Below are positions 42,398-50,037 of a DNA stretch of 64,000 nt, in pieces. The stretch comes from Pseudomonas ceruminis (GTDB taxonomy: Bacteria > Pseudomonadota > Gammaproteobacteria > Pseudomonadales > Pseudomonadaceae), in assembly GCF_021602025.1 (NCBI RefSeq), contig NZ_BQHW01000003.1, positions 186,001 to 250,000 on the forward strand, in the 5' to 3' direction. Below the pieces are notes generated by a model, which saw only the letters and a list, made by a program, of their open reading frames with translations, had not been told where the DNA came from and ran no database searches. Numbering within the stretch: position 1 is the first letter of the stretch; each line of letters begins with the position of its first letter. Both the position numbers and the translations under genes were made by a program.

Positions 42398-42444
42398 GGT
42401 TTACCCACGATGGCGGGGTGATTGGCCGCCATCGCGGGTAAACC
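42398..42444 (-). terminator. 19-bp inverted repeat between convergent genes
   Basis: Arms 42398-42416 and 42426-42444 pair with one mismatch around a 9-base loop. On the minus strand the stem is followed by GTTTTGC, so it could end the TonB-phoD transcript and perhaps the convergent hydrolase operon as well. Confidence 0.6.
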
Positions 42445-42478
42445 CACAAGCACCTGGCCTGCGGCCGTCGGCAAGGCC

Positions 42479-44053
42479 TCAGGCCTCTTGCACTTGTGGG
42501 CTTCCAGCCTCCACTACAAACCGCTTCAGCGTCGAAACCGTGGCGTTAGGGTCCATCCGGTCCGAAATCGCCTGCATCTTCACCTCCAACCGTTCCCGGT
42601 TCAGGTCCAGCGACAGGTACCCACGTGGTCGGCTGTCGTAGAAGCGGATCTGAGGGTTGGCCGGCAGGATCGACTGAATCGCCTCGTAGCTGGGGCCATT
42701 GGAGGTGATGGAGGTGCCGACGAATTCCGCCGCGACCAGGCGCGATTGCGGGTCTTGCGGGTGCTCGTGCAGGTGGTTGGCCCAGAACGAGTGATAGTCT
42801 CCGCTGAGCACCACTGGGTTGGCCGCGCGGCTGTCACGCAGGTTGTCGATCAGGCGGCCGCGGGCTGCCTGGTAGCCGTCCCAGGTGTCGGTCCAGTACC
42901 GCGCTTCGCCCCCGTCTGGCCGTTGCGCCCGCAAGGGGGCGACCAGCAGGTTTTGCGCCAGCAGGTTCCAGCGTGCTTCGCTGCGCTTGAGCTTGTCATA
43001 CAGCCAGCGCTCCTGCTCGAAGCCGAGCAAGGTACGCCTGGGGTCGGCAAGGTCGACGCAGCTTTGCACTTCCATGTGGCCCTTGCCGAAGTTCGGCGCC
43101 TGGTAGCAAGGCTGCTTCGAGCGGTACTGGCGGCCGTCGAGCACCGGCAGGCTGGCCAGGTCACCCCAGGCAAAGCGGCGGTAGATCAGCGGGCTGCCAT
43201 TGCTGCCCATGGGCGGGCGGCGCAGCGGCATGTTTTCCAGGAACGCCTGGTAGGCCGCGGCGCGGCGTTGCCGGAAGCGTGCCGCGTCGATGGCCGGGTC
43301 TTTGGAGTAGACGCCGGAGTAGTCGTCCTGCACTTCGTGGTCGTCCCAGGTGGCGATCCATGGTGCGGCGGCGTGCAGTGCTTGCAGGTCCGGATCGGTA
43401 CGGTGCAGGGCATAGCGGTAGCGATAGCCGGCCAGGTCGGTGGCTTGCGGGGCGTTGTACGAACGGGCCAGCCCTGGTGTGCCCGGCGCGTTGCTGTACT
43501 CGTAGATGTAGTCACCGAGAAACAGCACCAGGTCTGGACGCTCCTCGGCCATGTGTCGGTAGGCGCTGAACAGGCCGCGCTCGTAGTGCGCGCAGGAGGC
43601 GACGCCGATGCGCAAGCGGTCGGCGGGCGCCCCCGGCGCCGGCAAGGTGCGCGTGCGGCCTGTCGGCCCCAGCTCGCCCAGGGCGATAAAGCGGTACCAG
43701 TACTCGCGGTCGGGGGCCAGCCCGCGTAGTTCCACCTGTACGGCGTGGCCGTTGACTGCCAGGGCGTGGGTGCGGCCGCGCTGGGCGATGCGGCGAAAGT
43801 CCGGGTCCGCCGCGACTTGCCAGTCCACGGTGATGCTCGAGGGTAGCGCCTGCTCATTGCCAGGGTAGGGCAGCCCTTCGCTGAGCCGTGTCCAGATGAC
43901 GAAACCGTCAGGCCATGGGTCGCCACTGGCGACCCCCTGGCTGAAAGGCGTGGCCACGCCGGCCAGGGCACGGCCATAACGCAGCAGCAAGGGCGCCGCA
44001 GCGGCGCCGGCCAGCAGGCGCAGGGCCTGCCGACGGTGCAGATGATGGCTCAT
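42479..44053 (-). CDS. phoD: PhoD-family alkaline phosphatase/phosphodiesterase, Tat-exported
   Basis: A 524-aa PhoD-type metallophosphoesterase. The twin-arginine signal HRRQALRLLAGAAAAP precedes the mature start FSQGVASGDPWPDGFVIWTRL. Metal-site blocks: VASCAHYERGLFSAYRHMAEERPDLVLFLGDYIYEY, ATWDDHEVQDDYSG and VVLSGDYHSFWANHL. It is exported folded to the periplasm and releases phosphate from di- and monoesters. It lies 9 bp after a TonB receptor gene, forming a two-gene minus-strand operon behind a sigma-54 promoter. That is unusual, since phoD is normally a phosphate-starvation gene. Confidence 0.92.
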   Translation of the reverse strand: MSHHLHRRQALRLLAGAAAAPLLLRYGRALAGVATPFSQGVASGDPWPDGFVIWTRLSEGLPYPGNEQALPSSITVDWQVAADPDFRRIAQRGRTHALAVNGHAVQVELRGLAPDREYWYRFIALGELGPTGRTRTLPAPGAPADRLRIGVASCAHYERGLFSAYRHMAEERPDLVLFLGDYIYEYSNAPGTPGLARSYNAPQATDLAGYRYRYALHRTDPDLQALHAAAPWIATWDDHEVQDDYSGVYSKDPAIDAARFRQRRAAAYQAFLENMPLRRPPMGSNGSPLIYRRFAWGDLASLPVLDGRQYRSKQPCYQAPNFGKGHMEVQSCVDLADPRRTLLGFEQERWLYDKLKRSEARWNLLAQNLLVAPLRAQRPDGGEARYWTDTWDGYQAARGRLIDNLRDSRAANPVVLSGDYHSFWANHLHEHPQDPQSRLVAAEFVGTSITSNGPSYEAIQSILPANPQIRFYDSRPRGYLSLDLNRERLEVKMQAISDRMDPNATVSTLKRFVVEAGSPQVQEA

Positions 44054-44062
44054 GGAGACTCC

Positions 44063-46345
44063 TCAGAAGCTGTAGCCGGCCTGGATGCCGACGGTGCGCG
44101 GGTCACCGGGGGTGGCCATCTGCGCGTTGGAGAGGAACGAGCCGTGGTACAGGTCGTATTGTTTGTCGAACAGGTTGCGTGCCCACAACGCCACCGACCA
44201 ATTACCGTTCACCGGCTTCAAGCCAAGCCGCGCATTGGCCAGCCAATAGGCTTCGGTGGTGGTGCCATTACTGCCGGCGATGCTGTCGTGGTAGGAATAG
44301 TCGCTTTGCGCGCTGAGGATGAAACCCGGTACCTCCCAGACATATTCCACCTGCCCGCCGTAGCTGGTTTCCGGGAAGTTGGTCAGGCTCGAACCTGAAA
44401 AGTCGGTGTACACGGGGTAGGCGAAGTTGACTGCGCGGGTGGCACTGCTGTTGAGCCCCTGGTAGTCGATGTACTTGCCTTTCTTGGTGCCGAAGTACTG
44501 GCCGATGGTCAGGCCCGCGAGGGGCTCCCACTGCAGTTCGAGTTCGTAGCCGTAGATCTTCGACTTGGGAACGTTCACCAGGCGGCCGACGTTGCCCACC
44601 TGCGGGCTGATCCATACCTGCGACTGGTATTGCTGGTCGCGGTAGTCGTAGTAGAAGGCCGCCGCGTTCAGTCTGAGGGTGTTGCTCAGGTCGCTTTTGA
44701 AGCCCACCTCGTAGGCCAGCAGTTTCTCCGGTTTGACCGGCGCGATCTGCTCGACGTAGGTGGAGTTGTAGGCCGTGAAACCTCCGGACTTGATGCCACG
44801 GCTGACTGTGGAATACAGCAGTGTCGAAGGCGTCAACTGGTATTCCAGCCCCAGCTTCCAGGACGTGGAGTGGCTGTCCAGGTCGCTGTCGGCAGCGGGG
44901 AAGGTGCTTGGGCCCAGGCTGTAGTCGCCGTTGCTGACCAGAATGCGGCGGGTGCTGAAGTCGTTCAGCTCGCGGGTCTCTTTCTCTTGGCGCAGGCCGA
45001 CGATCAGCTTGAGGTCCTCGGTCAGTCGGTAGTCGCCCTGGGCGAAGGCGCCATAGGTGCGTGAGCGCTGCTGGTAGGAGGTGAAAGTCCCGTAGCCAAG
45101 GTTGACGCTGAAGTCGGAGTAGAACGCCTCATCCAGACGGTCTTTGGCAAAGTACAGGCCGGTCTGCCAGTTGAAGCGTTCGTTGTCGTGGGAAGCCAGG
45201 CGCAGTTCCTGGGAGAACACCTCGATCTGCGAATCGAAGAACTCGTCTGACTGTGGGATTTCGGAGGCATCCCAGTCGATGTACTCGCGGCGACGGAACC
45301 GGTCCGAGGAAGTGATGCTGGTGACGGTCAGGTGATCGTCGAGGTCGAAGGTGCCGGTAAGGGCCAGGCCGGTGCTGTCGTTGTCGCGGTGTGGTTTGTC
45401 CTTCACCGACAGCCCGGTCAGCCCGGCGAAGCCTGGGGTCAGGCCCCAGCCGGTATGCTTGCCGTTGTTTTCCGGGGCGATGGGCGCGTAGCGCGAGCCG
45501 TAGGTCGCGTTGGGTTTGAGCCCTTGGTAGAGGTACGAGCCGCGGCTGTCTGACTTGTCCTGGCCGCCGTGTACAGAGAGGTTGAAATTGATGTTGTCGC
45601 TGGCGTCCCAGTCCAGTTGCCCGCGCAGCGATGTGGTGTCCTTGTCGCCCAGGCTTTGCCCGGTGACGCGGTTGTCCTGCCAGGCGCCGCCCTGTTCAGT
45701 GATGAACGCCAGGCGCCCGCGCAGGGTGTCGCTGAAGGGCCCGGAGATGAAGCCCTCGAGGTTGCTGGCATGGTACGAGCCGTAGTTGCCGGTCAACCCG
45801 CCGTGTAGCTCGCGGGTCGGCTTGTTGGTGATGAAGTTGATCGCGCCCGCCGTGCTGTTGCGCCCATACAAGGTCCCCTGCGGGCCGCGCAGCACTTCTA
45901 CCCGTTCCAGGTCGAAGAGCTGGCCTTGGGTCTGGATCGGGTAGGGCAGCGCCACCTGGTCGAGGTAGACGCCGACGGTAGAGGTGTTGTTGCTGCCGTA
46001 GTCCTTCAGGCCGACACCGCGGATACGGAACAGCGGGTTGCCGCTGCCGTATTGCGGGGCGATGTCCAGGTTAGGCACATAGTTCTGCAACTGGTTGACG
46101 CCGGTGACGCCTTTGTCCTGCAGGTCCTGGCCGCTCAGCGCGGTCAGGGCGATACCGATGTCCTGGGCAGACTCCTCCTGGCGCTGAGCGGTCACCGTCA
46201 CTGGCGCCAAGGCGGTGGTGGGCTTGGTCTCGCCTTGCTCGGCGAATACGTCTGTGGTGAGCAGTGACAGCAGCGGCGCACTGGCGAGCAGCAGCGGTCG
46301 ACGCCCTAGCGCAAGCAGGGGGTGGTTGATGCGTTGTGTTGGCAT
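44063..46345 (-). CDS. TonB-dependent outer-membrane receptor
   Basis: A 760-aa receptor. Signal peptide ends DVFA-EQ, with TonB-box-like LAPVTVTAQRQEES, plug domain with PLFRIRGVGLKDYGSNNTSTVGVYLDQVALPYP and VEVLRGPQGTLYGRNSTAGAINFITNKP, and a beta-barrel ending VGIQAGYSF with terminal Phe. The plug resembles receptors for organic or sulfated compounds more than siderophore receptors, but the ligand is not known. The start ATG follows AAGGGA. It is co-transcribed with phoD. Confidence 0.92.
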   Translation of the reverse strand: MPTQRINHPLLALGRRPLLLASAPLLSLLTTDVFAEQGETKPTTALAPVTVTAQRQEESAQDIGIALTALSGQDLQDKGVTGVNQLQNYVPNLDIAPQYGSGNPLFRIRGVGLKDYGSNNTSTVGVYLDQVALPYPIQTQGQLFDLERVEVLRGPQGTLYGRNSTAGAINFITNKPTRELHGGLTGNYGSYHASNLEGFISGPFSDTLRGRLAFITEQGGAWQDNRVTGQSLGDKDTTSLRGQLDWDASDNINFNLSVHGGQDKSDSRGSYLYQGLKPNATYGSRYAPIAPENNGKHTGWGLTPGFAGLTGLSVKDKPHRDNDSTGLALTGTFDLDDHLTVTSITSSDRFRRREYIDWDASEIPQSDEFFDSQIEVFSQELRLASHDNERFNWQTGLYFAKDRLDEAFYSDFSVNLGYGTFTSYQQRSRTYGAFAQGDYRLTEDLKLIVGLRQEKETRELNDFSTRRILVSNGDYSLGPSTFPAADSDLDSHSTSWKLGLEYQLTPSTLLYSTVSRGIKSGGFTAYNSTYVEQIAPVKPEKLLAYEVGFKSDLSNTLRLNAAAFYYDYRDQQYQSQVWISPQVGNVGRLVNVPKSKIYGYELELQWEPLAGLTIGQYFGTKKGKYIDYQGLNSSATRAVNFAYPVYTDFSGSSLTNFPETSYGGQVEYVWEVPGFILSAQSDYSYHDSIAGSNGTTTEAYWLANARLGLKPVNGNWSVALWARNLFDKQYDLYHGSFLSNAQMATPGDPRTVGIQAGYSF

Positions 46346-46675
46346 GGCGGGTATCCCTTGAAAAATGCGATGCGAAATCGACGCCGTGGCCGTTTCGCGT
46401 AAGGGCCGCTCTGTGAAGAGTAAGCAGACGACGCAAAAGCAAGCGCTATGCCATCATCGTTTTGTCATGATTTTGAAAGCATTCTGGTGTTTGTTCATGC
46501 ACCGCAGGCAAGGCTGGCGTTTGATTCGCAACAGTGTCTGGCGCAGGTTGTTGCGGAATCAGCAGGGGCGTTCAAGTGGTTATGTTCTAATGCTTTTTTA
46601 ATATTTCTGGCTATAAGCAAGCGCCAGTAGAGTACAAGCCCACCCACCTTATGCTTACACCGGGATGTACTTGCC
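46346..46675. other. Divergent intergenic region between TonB receptor and sigma-54 activator
   Basis: A 330-bp gap with a sigma-54 promoter for the receptor at 46438-46453. The plus-strand side before the activator gene is AT-rich around 46590-46620, where a sigma-70 promoter may lie, but no clear pair of boxes was found. No gene was seen. Confidence 0.6.
46438..46453 (-). promoter_or_regulatory. Sigma-54 promoter for the TonB receptor-phoD operon
   Basis: The minus strand reads TGGCATAGCGCTTGCT, a -24/-12 element with exact spacing, 92 bp before the receptor start. It shares 15 bases with the promoter at 35171-35186. Confidence 0.8.
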
Positions 46676-47746
46676 ATGAGCGGTTCTCTGGGACAGCCGA
46701 ACCCCATTCTGACCTTGCCCCAAGGTGAGAAGGACCCGTTGTCGATCCGCGCCAAGGCGCTGGTTTTCGCCGATCCACGCTCGCGCCAGTTGCTGGAATA
46801 CCTGCAACGGGTCGGCCCGAGCGACGCGCCGGTGCTGATCAACGGCGAAACCGGCACCGGCAAGGAGCTTGTCGCCCGCTACATCCACGCCGCCAGTGGC
46901 CGCCAGGGTGCTTTTGTGGCGGTCAACTGCGGTGCCATCAGCGAGAACCTCGCCGAGAGTGAGTTCTTCGGCCATGAGGCCGGTGCTTTCTCTGGGGCGG
47001 TCGGCCGGCGTGTCGGCTGGTTCGAGGAGGCTGACGGCGGTACGCTGTTCCTCGACGAGATCGGCGATCTGCCGTTGCCCTTGCAGGTGAAACTGCTGCG
47101 GGTGTTGCAGGAGCAGGAAGTGGTGAGGGTCGGTTCGCGCAAGCCGGTGAAAATCGATATCCGCTTGGTCAGCGCCACCAACGTCAACCTGGAACAGGCC
47201 GTGGAGGCAGGCAATTTCCGCCTCGACCTGTTCTACCGGATCAATGTCGCACCGGTTGAGGTGTTGCCGCTGCGCGAGCGGCCGCTGGACGTGCTGCCAC
47301 TGGTGGAGCACTTTCGCGCGTTTTACAGCGCGCGTCTGAAAATCAACCCGCCCATGCTTTCAGAGTCTGCCGCGCAGGCGCTTGTGGATTACCCATGGCC
47401 GGGCAACATCCGCGAACTGGAGAACGTGGTGCACCTGGCGTTGTTGGTGGCGGGCGACAAACCCATCCTTCCCAAGCACCTGAAATTCTCCGCCGGGCTG
47501 AGCACCTCGCAGACGGGACCGTCCGGGGCGCTGAAGCTGCCCCAGGAGGAGATCCGCGAGCAGTTGCTGCGCCTGTTCGAAACGCCCGGGGATTCGCTGC
47601 TGCACGACATCGAAGACCTGATCGTGCGCGAGGCGTTTGCCCATTGCAGTTTCAACCAATTACGTACGGCGCAACTGCTTGGGATTACCCGCAATGCCAT
47701 GCGTACGTTGCTGGTCAACCATGGGATGCTCAAGGGCCGCAACTGA
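46676..47746 (+). CDS. SfnR-like sigma-54-dependent transcriptional activator
   Basis: A 356-aa bacterial enhancer-binding protein without an N-terminal sensor domain. The AAA+ domain starts almost at once: [20 protein letters not shown], Walker A GETGTGKE (57-64), GAFSGA loop (103-108; the usual form is GAFTGA), [13 protein letters not shown] Walker B, and arginine fingers in the FYRINV/LRERP region. A Fis-type helix-turn-helix lies at the end ([18 protein letters not shown]). Lack of a sensor is typical of SfnR, the activator of dimethylsulfone and other organosulfur genes in P. putida, whose level is set by CysB. It is the obvious candidate regulator of the five sigma-54 promoters in this window. 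Confidence 0.9.
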   Translation: MSGSLGQPNPILTLPQGEKDPLSIRAKALVFADPRSRQLLEYLQRVGPSDAPVLINGETGTGKELVARYIHAASGRQGAFVAVNCGAISENLAESEFFGHEAGAFSGAVGRRVGWFEEADGGTLFLDEIGDLPLPLQVKLLRVLQEQEVVRVGSRKPVKIDIRLVSATNVNLEQAVEAGNFRLDLFYRINVAPVEVLPLRERPLDVLPLVEHFRAFYSARLKINPPMLSESAAQALVDYPWPGNIRELENVVHLALLVAGDKPILPKHLKFSAGLSTSQTGPSGALKLPQEEIREQLLRLFETPGDSLLHDIEDLIVREAFAHCSFNQLRTAQLLGITRNAMRTLLVNHGMLKGRN

Positions 47747-47762
47747 TGCCAGCACCCGTCGA

Positions 47763-47795
47763 CGGCGCGCACCGGGCTAACCTGGCTGCGCGCCG
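47763..47795. terminator. Strong hairpin between convergent activator and MFS genes
   Basis: CGGCGCGCA at 47763-47771 pairs with TGCGCGCCG at 47787-47795, with an inner stem of five further pairs around a CTAA loop. There is no T-run on either side, so termination is only plausible. Confidence 0.4.
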
Positions 47796-47806
47796 CGTTG
47801 GAGCAC

Positions 47807-49033
47807 TCAGCAGGCTTGAGCCGCCAAGCGGTTGCTGACGTTGCGCCCGAGCACCAGCACTGTCACGAAACCGCAACCCACCAGGGCCGTGGCCAGACTC
47901 AGCAGCACCGAGCTCCCCAGTTGGTCAACGATCTGCCCGCCGAAGAACGAGCCCAAGGCGATAATCACCTGGAACATGGCGACGAACAGTGGCATGCCGC
48001 GTTCGACATCCTTGGGCGCTACAACAAACATCCAGATACTGGCGCAGGCCGGGAACGCCCCGAAGGCGAAGCCCCACAGTGCGATCAGCATCGCTGCGCC
48101 CGTCAGGCTGGTGGCAAAGTAGGGGAACAGCGCGGTGCTGATAGCGATCAACACCGCCACCAGCAGCAAGGTGTGCCGTACGCTTCGGTTGGCGGCGAAA
48201 CCGGCGAAGATATTCCCCACTACGCCCGCCACGCCATACAGCAACAGCAAGGAGCCAATGGTCGGCCCATCGAAGCCCGCATTCTGTTTGAAGAAGGGCG
48301 CCACGTAGGTGTACGCGGCAAAATGCGCCAGGCCGATCAGCAATACAGCGATCAAGCCAACCCGAGCTTGTGGGTTGATGAACAGTGCCGGCAGGTCACT
48401 GATGCGTATGGCCTTGTCTGGGTTGAGCCGCGGCAGCAGGAGGATCTGCGCCAGCAGCACCGGTACGCCCACCAGCGCGGTTACCAGGAAGGTCATGCGC
48501 CAGCCCAGCAAGCCACTGAGCCAGGTGCCGACGGGCACACCCAGCACGGTGGCCAGGGTTACGCCCACCATGATGATCGAGGTGGCCTGCGCCACGCCTA
48601 CCCCCTTGGGCGCCAGGCGGCCACTGAGGGCAATGGCCGTAGCCCAGAACCCACCGATGCTCACGCCCAGCAGCACGCGGCCGAACAGCAGCAGGTTGAA
48701 GTCGCTGGCGTAGGCCACCACCGCGTTGGCGATGATCATGATCAGCGTCAGGCCGATAAGCAGGTAGCGACGGTCCAGGGCACCAATGCCCACCGACAGC
48801 AAGGGGGCAGCGAGGGCGGCCATGATGCCGGGCAGGGTCACCATCAAGCCGGCATGGCCTGCGCTGATCCCGAGGTCGCTGGCGACGTCGTTGAGTACGC
48901 CCACCGGGAGAAACTCACTGGTCACCAAGGCAAAGGCACCCACGGAGACCGAGAGAATCGCCAACCACTGCTGTTTGACGCTCTGTTGATGATGTTCGGG
49001 AAGGCCGCTAGGGGCCTGGCTGTCGCTTGGCAT
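47807..49033 (-). CDS. MFS transporter, DHA1 family (AraJ/NepI-like)
   Basis: A 408-aa, 12-helix major facilitator protein. Motifs: FALVTSEFLPVGVLNDVASDLGISAGHAGLMVT in helix 1-2, LSVGIGALDRRYLL (motif A loop), LLFGRVLLGVSIGGFWATAIALSGRLAP (helix 4-5) and GFAFGAFPACASIWMF. Such transporters export sugars, nucleosides or drugs. ATG 49033 is chosen (MPSDSQAPSG); upstream frame to 49093 would overlap the promoter. It is monocistronic. Confidence 0.9.
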   Translation of the reverse strand: MPSDSQAPSGLPEHHQQSVKQQWLAILSVSVGAFALVTSEFLPVGVLNDVASDLGISAGHAGLMVTLPGIMAALAAPLLSVGIGALDRRYLLIGLTLIMIIANAVVAYASDFNLLLFGRVLLGVSIGGFWATAIALSGRLAPKGVGVAQATSIIMVGVTLATVLGVPVGTWLSGLLGWRMTFLVTALVGVPVLLAQILLLPRLNPDKAIRISDLPALFINPQARVGLIAVLLIGLAHFAAYTYVAPFFKQNAGFDGPTIGSLLLLYGVAGVVGNIFAGFAANRSVRHTLLLVAVLIAISTALFPYFATSLTGAAMLIALWGFAFGAFPACASIWMFVVAPKDVERGMPLFVAMFQVIIALGSFFGGQIVDQLGSSVLLSLATALVGCGFVTVLVLGRNVSNRLAAQAC

Positions 49034-49098
49034 GGTGCTGGGTTCCAAGGGGGTATGTCGCCTGTAGCAGGCGCGGGAGCGGGGAAAAATCAAGGAGG

Positions 49099-49126
49099 AT
49101 TATAAAAGACGGTTTTGATCACCCAA
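49099..49126 (-). promoter_or_regulatory. Sigma-70 promoter for the MFS gene
   Basis: On the minus strand TTGGGT (-35) and TATAAT (-10) are separated by 16 bp, placing the transcript start about 58 bp before ATG 49033. Confidence 0.55.
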
Positions 49127-49191
49127 CAGGCGGGCTGCTCGATAGTAATCATCAGCGTGATCGATGAGGGGCCCTCAGTAGAGCGTCTGCG

Positions 49192-49695
49192 TCACGCTTT
49201 GCGACTGTGTGCGCACGTGTCATGAGTGCTGGTGAGCGACGTTTCTGCCTGGGTGGCGGCCAGGTGCAATCGTTCGGCCAGCCACATCACTGCTGCCGTT
49301 TTTGCATAGCATTCTGCTAAGGAGATACGGTCGTACGGTCGAAGCAGCGTCAGGCTGCTGTGAGTGGCCCCGAGGTACGTGGGCTGTATCCACCCATGGC
49401 ATAAACCAAGGGTCTGTGCTTGGGCCCACAACTGTGGTGTGGTGCAGAACAAGTCAGCGTTCCACGGTATAGGGAGGGCTGGCCGTTGGTGACGGGCAGG
49501 GCAGCTGTCGAGTACCGTCTGGATGAGCGTTTGGCCGCCTGGTTGCAGGTTCCCTGAGTTGACCTCGTGATCCGGGCTGACAAAGCTGAAGCTGTAATAG
49601 CGAAACCCTAGTTCCTCGACCAGTACAGGTAGCTCGTTGAGCAAGGCTGGAAGGTTGCTTAATCCTTTCCATTGTTCGGTAGTCCGCTGCTTCAT
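49192..49695 (-). CDS. LuxR-type autoinducer-binding domain protein lacking HTH
   Basis: A 167-aa protein whose whole length resembles the N-terminal ligand-binding domain of LuxR-family quorum-sensing regulators: ELGFRYYSFSFVSPDHEV, a WNADLFCTTPQLWAQAQTLGLCHGWIQPTY stretch and the C-terminal helix LAECYAKTAAVMWLAERLHLAA. It stops before a LuxR-type helix-turn-helix, and none was found in any frame in the 150 bp after the stop. It could titrate a signal or heterodimerise with another LuxR protein, or be a decayed regulator. The start has GGGAGG upstream. No luxI homologue is in the window. Confidence 0.7.
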   Translation of the reverse strand: MKQRTTEQWKGLSNLPALLNELPVLVEELGFRYYSFSFVSPDHEVNSGNLQPGGQTLIQTVLDSCPARHQRPALPIPWNADLFCTTPQLWAQAQTLGLCHGWIQPTYLGATHSSLTLLRPYDRISLAECYAKTAAVMWLAERLHLAATQAETSLTSTHDTCAHSRKA

Positions 49696-50037
49696 GGAAC
49701 CTCCCTGTCTGTCAGCCCTTAACCTGACGTTATCGGTGATACCCCATGGGGCCGAGAATTCTGTCCGATGACTTCACAGCGGCTGGTCGGTCGGAGGTGG
49801 AATAGCGGCCTACAAATTTAATGGCATTGACGGTAGCGTTTAGTTCGATTCAGTTCCGATGAAAATAGTTTCACAAATGACGCGTCCCTGGGTTGAGGAC
49901 GGGCGCACTCACAAAAAAGAGGGGAAATTTGATTTGAATTGAGTCAGCAGGCGCTGTTGGGGCGGGCTCGCCCAGGGTGGCTGCAAGGTTCAACGTGCCG
50001 AGAGCGCGTAGAACCTTGCTACTGCTTCCGGGCCGGG
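49696..50037. other. Intergenic region, no gene seen; 3' hairpin of the transporter gene
   Basis: A 342-bp gap. Near the transporter end, GCAAGGTTC (49983-49991) pairs with GAACCTTGC (50011-50019), with ACG/CGT continuing inside. It may stop the minus-strand transporter transcript, but has no T-run. The remainder would hold the promoter of the autoinducer-binding gene; no convincing boxes were identified. Confidence 0.4.

Noticed and set aside
46539-46555. TGGCGCAGGTTGTTGC as a sigma-54 promoter for the activator gene
   Set aside because: The GG and GC dinucleotides are one base too far apart, so it does not fit the strict -24/-12 spacing.
47798-49105. A 435-codon plus-strand frame opposite the MFS gene
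   Set aside because: It is almost entirely polar (His, Gln, Gly, Asp), which is typical of the complement of a membrane protein gene.
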